In this document: piece by piece, positions 13,848-17,646 of the stretch
How the letters are laid out: every line of letters starts with the position of its first letter
Numbering within the stretch: position 1 is the first letter of the stretch
Origin: a bacterium
GTDB lineage: Bacteria > BMS3Abin14
DNA length: 17,646 bases
Assembly: GCA_020350725.1 (NCBI GenBank)
Contig: CP070719.1
Location: 550,223-567,868, forward strand
Direction: 5' to 3'
Made by a program: the position numbers and the translations under genes
Notes under the pieces: generated by a model
The model's input: the letters and a program-made list of their open reading frames with translations, nothing else
Database searches by the model: none
What the model was told of the DNA's origin: nothing

Positions 13848-15126
13848 GCCTTAAAACCACATGCTCCAGCAGCATGACAAGGACGATCCCGACGATCAAA
13901 CCGTTGCCCATCAGGGCCCGGGTCGGAGCGGGAAACATGGTCAGGAACTGCGGCGGAAGCATCGATGCGGCCGTCCCCATCAGGATCGGCAGACCGATGA
14001 CCAGGTAATCCCTCACCGTCATCTCATTGCCACCCCTCGTCACCAGGGAGATGCCCACACCCATCTGGGCGGCCAATGTCACGAAAAGTGCTGCTCCGAC
14101 CACGGAATCGGGGATGGACGCCAGCACCGCCCCAGGTTTCTGCAGGAACGCAAGGACCATGAGGAAAAGCCCGCAGATGAGGACCGGGAACCGGCTGCCG
14201 ACACGGGTCACCAGGATGACTCCCGGACTGAGAGAATAGCTCACGGTGCCGACCACTCCGAAGAGGGCGGCGGCGAGACCGCCAACGCCCGTGAAGGCGA
14301 TGCCGCGCTCGATCTTTCTCTTCAGCCCGTCCTTGCCGACCACCTCGGCAACAGCGAGGTAGCTTCCCAGGCCGTTGATGAGGACGGCCATGTAGGCGAG
14401 GAGAAAGGACAGGATAGCGGGAAGCTCGAAGACCGGTCTGGGTCCCAGGAAAGGCTTCGGCACGCCGAACCAGGGCAGACTGACCGCCGCCGACAGGTCG
14501 ATGCGTCCCATGGCGAACATCATTGAGAACCCAAGGAGAATGCCGATGAAGATCGAGAGGTTGCTGGAAAAACCCCTCGTCCAGTGGGACAGGAGAATAA
14601 TGGCCAGGATGACGATGTGACTGAAAGCCAGGACCCAGGGATCGCCCTGGGGTTTGCCGTCGCTGACCCCGATAACCATGGGATAGAGGAAGGGCAGCAG
14701 TGTTGTCGAGATGAGAAGCAGGACCACTCCCACAACCCTGTCGGTAAAAAGAGGCTGGATCCTCTGGACCAGGCCGAAGGCGCCGATAAGGAGGAGAAGG
14801 ACCGCTCCCACCAGCATCCCCCCTGAAACGGCTGCGAGGCCATCGCCCGACAGGACCGCCACGGACAGGAGAAGCGCCGCCGAGGGCCCGTCCACCAGGG
14901 GATAACGATGCCCGGCGAGACACTGGACCGCCGTCACGGCGCCGACGACGAGAAGGAACCGCTGAAAGAGGACCGTGGCCTGCATGAGGTCCATTCCCAG
15001 GAAGGAGGCCATGAGATTCGAGGTAACGGTGATGAGGGGCAGTACGATGAGGAGCCACTGAACAGCGTAGAGGACACTGCGGCCGTAGGGGGGGTTCTCA
15101 TCGACGCTGAACAGAAGCGGTTCCAT
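13822..15126 (-). CDS. NCS2 nucleobase (uracil/xanthine-type) permease
   Basis: It is predicted to import a purine or pyrimidine base with H+ or Na+. From the ATG at 15126 it has 434 residues and roughly 12-14 hydrophobic segments. The signature TVSYSLSPGVILVTRVGSR matches the NCS2 pattern (N-x-x-SYS-x-x-x-GVI-x-x-TRV-x-SR). DGPSAALLLS and YLAVAEVVGKDGL are further family elements. The frame also opens at TTG 15165; neither start has a strong Shine-Dalgarno site. The last residues, KSVVSSQ, and the stop codon are encoded by CTGACTA heptamers of the repeat island, an unusual 3' end. It is divergent from pabB; a 5-base inverted repeat, ACGGT/ACCGT (15238-15253), lies in the shared promoter region. 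Confidence 0.87.
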   Translation of the reverse strand: MEPLLFSVDENPPYGRSVLYAVQWLLIVLPLITVTSNLMASFLGMDLMQATVLFQRFLLVVGAVTAVQCLAGHRYPLVDGPSAALLLSVAVLSGDGLAAVSGGMLVGAVLLLLIGAFGLVQRIQPLFTDRVVGVVLLLISTTLLPFLYPMVIGVSDGKPQGDPWVLAFSHIVILAIILLSHWTRGFSSNLSIFIGILLGFSMMFAMGRIDLSAAVSLPWFGVPKPFLGPRPVFELPAILSFLLAYMAVLINGLGSYLAVAEVVGKDGLKRKIERGIAFTGVGGLAAALFGVVGTVSYSLSPGVILVTRVGSRFPVLICGLFLMVLAFLQKPGAVLASIPDSVVGAALFVTLAAQMGVGISLVTRGGNEMTVRDYLVIGLPILMGTAASMLPPQFLTMFPAPTRALMGNGLIVGIVLVMLLEHVVLRQKSVVSSQ

Positions 15127-15237
15127 CGGTCTAGGATTTTCCTTCAGGGGAACAGGTCGAGTCAACGTTTAATCTTTCTTAAAAAAACACGCCGACCGAA
15201 TAATTAGCTGGATATATATGACCGTGGCCTTAAAATA

Positions 15238-15253
15238 ACGGTTCGCTGACCGT
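15238..15253. promoter_or_regulatory. Short dyad between divergent permease and pabB genes
   Basis: ACGGT (15238-15242) and ACCGT (15249-15253) are complementary around six bases; a further ACCGT lies at 15230. An operator in the divergent promoter region is possible, but the arms are short and could be chance. Confidence 0.2.
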
Positions 15254-15341
15254 CGTTTCCATCCTTTCTGCATCGAGTCAAGATCCTGTTTGACGCAAAG
15301 ACAAAGAGGCTGGAGAAACCATCGGAGGATTTCAACAGAAT

Positions 15342-17231
15342 ATGTCACTGACCGGGATGGGCAGTATGCCGGGTGAGGCCCTGACGGAAAGCCTTTTCAA
15401 GGATGGCACAGTCCTCCTGGAAAGCCAGCTCAGGTCCTCTGAGAACTACCGTTCCTACCTGTTCAAAGATCCATTGTCCACTATATGGTGTACGGATTAT
15501 TCTCATGTGGCCCACGGCCTGAAACAGATCAGGGATGCCACTGACGAGGGCCTGTACGCAGCCGGCTTCATTTCCTATGAAGCCGGTCTGGCCGTCGCCG
15601 ACCGCCAACGGACCAGGCACATGGACGGCTTCCCCCTCATATGGATGGGACTTTATGACCGCGTGGGTGCCTCAGACAGCCCCCTGGTCCTGCCCGCTCC
15701 ACCCCGGCCCGAGGGTGATCTGATCCCGGTCCTCAACGTCTCCAGATCCGATTATGTCTCAGCCGTGGAACGGATAAAGGAGTGGATCAGGGACGGGGAA
15801 ACCTATCAGGTGAACTACACCTGCCGCATGCGGTACGATTCCGAGGAGCATCCGGTCGACACCTACCTGCGTCTCCGCAGGTCACACCCTGTTCCTTACG
15901 GAGCCCTGCTGAACTGCGGCGGGTTCACCGTTATTTCCCAGTCCCCGGAACTGTTTCTGAGGAGAACTGGGGATATTCTCATCACCCGCCCGATGAAGGG
16001 CACCGCCCCCAGAGGATACGACAGGGAGGAGGACAGGCGGTCGGGCGAATGGCTCCGTAATGACCCTAAGAACAGGGCGGAAAACCTGATGATCGTGGAT
16101 CTCATGCGCAATGACCTCGGCAGGATCTCACAGCCCGGAACAGTCGAGGTCTTCGACCCCTTCACCATCGAACCCTATGGGTCGCTGTTTCAGATGACCT
16201 CCGGAGTCCGATGCCGCCTGAGGGAGGGAACCGACCTCCCCGCCGTCCTGGCCGCCACCTTTCCCCCTGGATCCATAACAGGCGCACCCAAAGTACGGAC
16301 AATGCAGCTCATCGGGAAGCTGGAAAACGAGCCGAGAAAGGTCTACACCGGTGCTATCGGCGCCTTCTTCCCCGGTGGTGACTTCGTGACGAATGTCGCC
16401 ATAAGAACCGTTATCGCATACCGGGACGGGGGCCGCGAGATGGGGGTGGGCAGCGGCATCGTCATCGACTCCTCACCGGAGGAAGAATACGGGGAAACAA
16501 TTCTTAAATCCCGGTTTCTTACCGCGTCGGCATTGGGGCCGCATCGCCTCCTGGAGACGATCCTGCTTACCGGGGAGGGGGACCTGGTGTCCCTGATCCA
16601 TCACCTCGACCGCATGGAGCGTTCAGCCTGTGCGCTCAACTTCCCCTTTTCCCGTTCCGGTGCCGAACAATCGGTCCGGAATTTTCTCGGCCCGGATCCA
16701 CCGGGGCCGGCCGTCGTTCGTCTTCTTCTGGACAGAAGGGGCGATTACCAGGTGGAGTTGTCGCCTCTGGAGGACCTGGGACGCCGGGGCCCGATCAGGG
16801 TCCGGATCAGTCCGGAGAGGATCGAATACGGGGATCCGATACGGCGGCACAAGACAACCGACCGGTTCCCCTACGATGAGGAACTTGCCGGGGCCAGGGG
16901 CGACGGCTTCGCCGAAGCCCTCTTTCTCAACACGGAGGGCCAGATCACCGAAGGTGCCTTCACTAACATCTTCCTCCTCGTGGAGGGTGAGTGGAGGACA
17001 CCTCCCCTCTCCTGCGGCCTTCTGCCGGGCATCTGGCGGGAGAACTATCTTTCCGAGGTCCGCGCACGCGAGGTCTCCCTGACGCCCATCGACCTGACAA
17101 GAGCGTCACGGGTCGTGATCGGCAACTCGGTCAGAGGAACGATCGAGGTGGACGAAGTGGTGGACGACAAGGGGGAGGTGCTGTTCTCCAGAGGGGAAAG
17201 TGGAAAGAAAAAGGGTAAAATACGCGTCTAG
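15342..17231 (+). CDS. pabB: Fused aminodeoxychorismate synthase component I and lyase (PabB-PabC)
   Basis: The 629-residue enzyme makes p-aminobenzoate for folate. Residues 1-400 are the chorismate-binding synthase: SQSPELF (199-205), TRPMKGTAPRG with the ADC-synthase lysine K219, VDLMRNDLG (252-260), PPGSITGAPK (308-317) and GVGSGIVIDSSPEEEY near 368-383. Residues 402-610 are a class IV PLP aminotransferase-fold lyase: LLETILL at its start, PLP lysine K504 in RRHKTTDR, TEGAFTNIF (536-544) and VIGNSVRGT (592-600). The fusion should convert chorismate to aminodeoxychorismate with glutamine-derived ammonia (PabA not in the window) and then release pyruvate. GGAGG at 15324-15328 lies 13 bases before the ATG, a long gap, so the true start is slightly uncertain. 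The repeat island starts just after the stop. Confidence 0.92.
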   Translation: MSLTGMGSMPGEALTESLFKDGTVLLESQLRSSENYRSYLFKDPLSTIWCTDYSHVAHGLKQIRDATDEGLYAAGFISYEAGLAVADRQRTRHMDGFPLIWMGLYDRVGASDSPLVLPAPPRPEGDLIPVLNVSRSDYVSAVERIKEWIRDGETYQVNYTCRMRYDSEEHPVDTYLRLRRSHPVPYGALLNCGGFTVISQSPELFLRRTGDILITRPMKGTAPRGYDREEDRRSGEWLRNDPKNRAENLMIVDLMRNDLGRISQPGTVEVFDPFTIEPYGSLFQMTSGVRCRLREGTDLPAVLAATFPPGSITGAPKVRTMQLIGKLENEPRKVYTGAIGAFFPGGDFVTNVAIRTVIAYRDGGREMGVGSGIVIDSSPEEEYGETILKSRFLTASALGPHRLLETILLTGEGDLVSLIHHLDRMERSACALNFPFSRSGAEQSVRNFLGPDPPGPAVVRLLLDRRGDYQVELSPLEDLGRRGPIRVRISPERIEYGDPIRRHKTTDRFPYDEELAGARGDGFAEALFLNTEGQITEGAFTNIFLLVEGEWRTPPLSCGLLPGIWRENYLSEVRAREVSLTPIDLTRASRVVIGNSVRGTIEVDEVVDDKGEVLFSRGESGKKKGKIRV

Positions 17232-17235
17232 GGTC

Positions 17236-17519
17236 CAGGGTGAAGATTCAATCCAAAATCCAAAGTCCCAAATCCAAAAAGACAGTTCCCTGTTCACGGT
17301 TCACAGATGGGAAACGGCCGTGATTAGTGATTTGTGATTCGTGATTAGAAAATTCCAGTTCACCGTTCACGGTTCCCGGTTCACGGTTAGGACCGCCGTG
17401 ATTAGTGATTCGTGATTGGTGATTAGAAAAGGCCAGATCATCGTTCTCAGTTCACGGTTTACAGTTCGAGATTGCTTCACGCGGGCATCGGTTCGCAATG
17501 ACAATCGCTATTTATCTCC
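17236..17519. repeat. Repeat island F (mixed heptamers)
   Basis: No gene is seen here. Modules in order: AATCCAA/AGTCCCA heptamers (17251-17280), GTTCACG heptamers (17282-17306), GTGATTA/GTGATTC heptamers (17320-17348), GTTCACC/GTTCACG heptamers (17357-17388), GTGATTA/GTGATTC again (17399-17425), GTTCACG (17438-17469), then the hairpin unit (17470-17507). The order parallels islands A and B. Confidence 0.85.
17470..17507. repeat. Dispersed hairpin repeat, copy 3
   Basis: It starts GATTGCTTCACGCGG and ends CGCAATGACAATCG. The interior differs from copies 1 and 2 (GCATCGG replaces TTCCCTG), while the ends that can pair are kept, as expected for a hairpin under structural constraint. Confidence 0.65.
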
Positions 17520-17520
17520 G

Positions 17521-17646
17521 CGCCCCCTCTGGACACTGGCCCCTGGCCTCTGGACTCTTTTTCCCCGCGTCTGCTTCTCGCCCCCTCTGGACACTGGCCC
17601 CTGGCCTCTGGACTCTTTTTCCCCGCGTCTGCTTCTCGCCCCCTCT
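17521..17646. repeat. 58-bp tandem repeat, running off the window
   Basis: A unit beginning CGCCCCCTCTGGACACTGGC recurs exactly at 17579 and starts again at 17637, giving two full identical copies and the beginning of a third at the window edge. The unit is itself made of CTCTGGA-type heptamers plus the CCCCGCGTCTGC stretch found in islands A and B, so it is a recent duplication of a composite island module. Confidence 0.95.

Noticed and set aside
14024-15058. 344-residue open frame on the minus strand
   Set aside because: It overlaps the NCS2 permease in another frame and is very rich in Arg, Pro and Gly, without membrane segments.
15166-15341. Purine or xanthine riboswitch upstream of the permease
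   Set aside because: I found no convincing aptamer core or terminator in the divergent gap; only a short ACGGT/ACCGT dyad is present.

Overview
The window is about 17.6 kb of GC-rich DNA holding single-copy housekeeping and transport genes separated by repeat-packed intergenic islands. Several traits suggest an anaerobic or microaerophilic Desulfobacterota (Deltaproteobacteria)-like bacterium: a probable selenocysteine protein of the glycine/D-proline reductase B family, a RACo-type corrinoid activator, a fused PabB-PabC, and many intergenic repeats. This placement is an inference; no rRNA or marker gene is present.

Layout. 1-91: C-terminus of an unidentified protein. 92-440: repeat island A. 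441-926 (-): small zinc-ribbon protein of the BCAM0308 type. 1236-1384: promoter, fluoride-type riboswitch and intrinsic terminator leading into a CPA-type cation/proton antiporter (1385-2848, +). 2862-3428 (-): secreted Cu/Zn superoxide dismutase. 3429-4084: repeat island B. 4085-5605 (-): two-gene operon of a PlsC-like acyltransferase and a PrdB/GrdB-family protein whose reading frame crosses an in-frame TGA, best read as selenocysteine (Sec154). 5834-6133 (+): small conserved protein. 6238-7443 (+): secreted beta-helix (bactofilin-like) protein with a C-terminal membrane domain. 7653-10229 (-): methyltransferase and RACo-like ASKHA ferredoxin protein. 10290-10610: repeat island D. 10652-12743 (+): MFS transporter and an SDR whose catalytic Tyr is replaced by His. 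12748-13746 (-): zinc alcohol dehydrogenase. 13822-15126 (-): NCS2 nucleobase permease. 15342-17231 (+): PabB-PabC fusion. 17232-17646: repeat island F, ending in a 58-bp tandem repeat.

Three observations stand out. (1) A complete fluoride riboswitch architecture (P1, P3, pseudoknot, overlapping terminator) sits in front of an antiporter rather than crcB or a CLC-F gene, so the antiporter is probably part of fluoride resistance. (2) A hidden selenoprotein of 238 residues would be split or truncated by ordinary annotation. (3) Every intergenic island is built from degenerate heptamers of about seven unrelated families, all with a period near 7 bp. They are reminiscent of the STRR repeats of heterocystous cyanobacteria and occur in a partly conserved order; one has supplied the stop codon and last residues of the permease gene.
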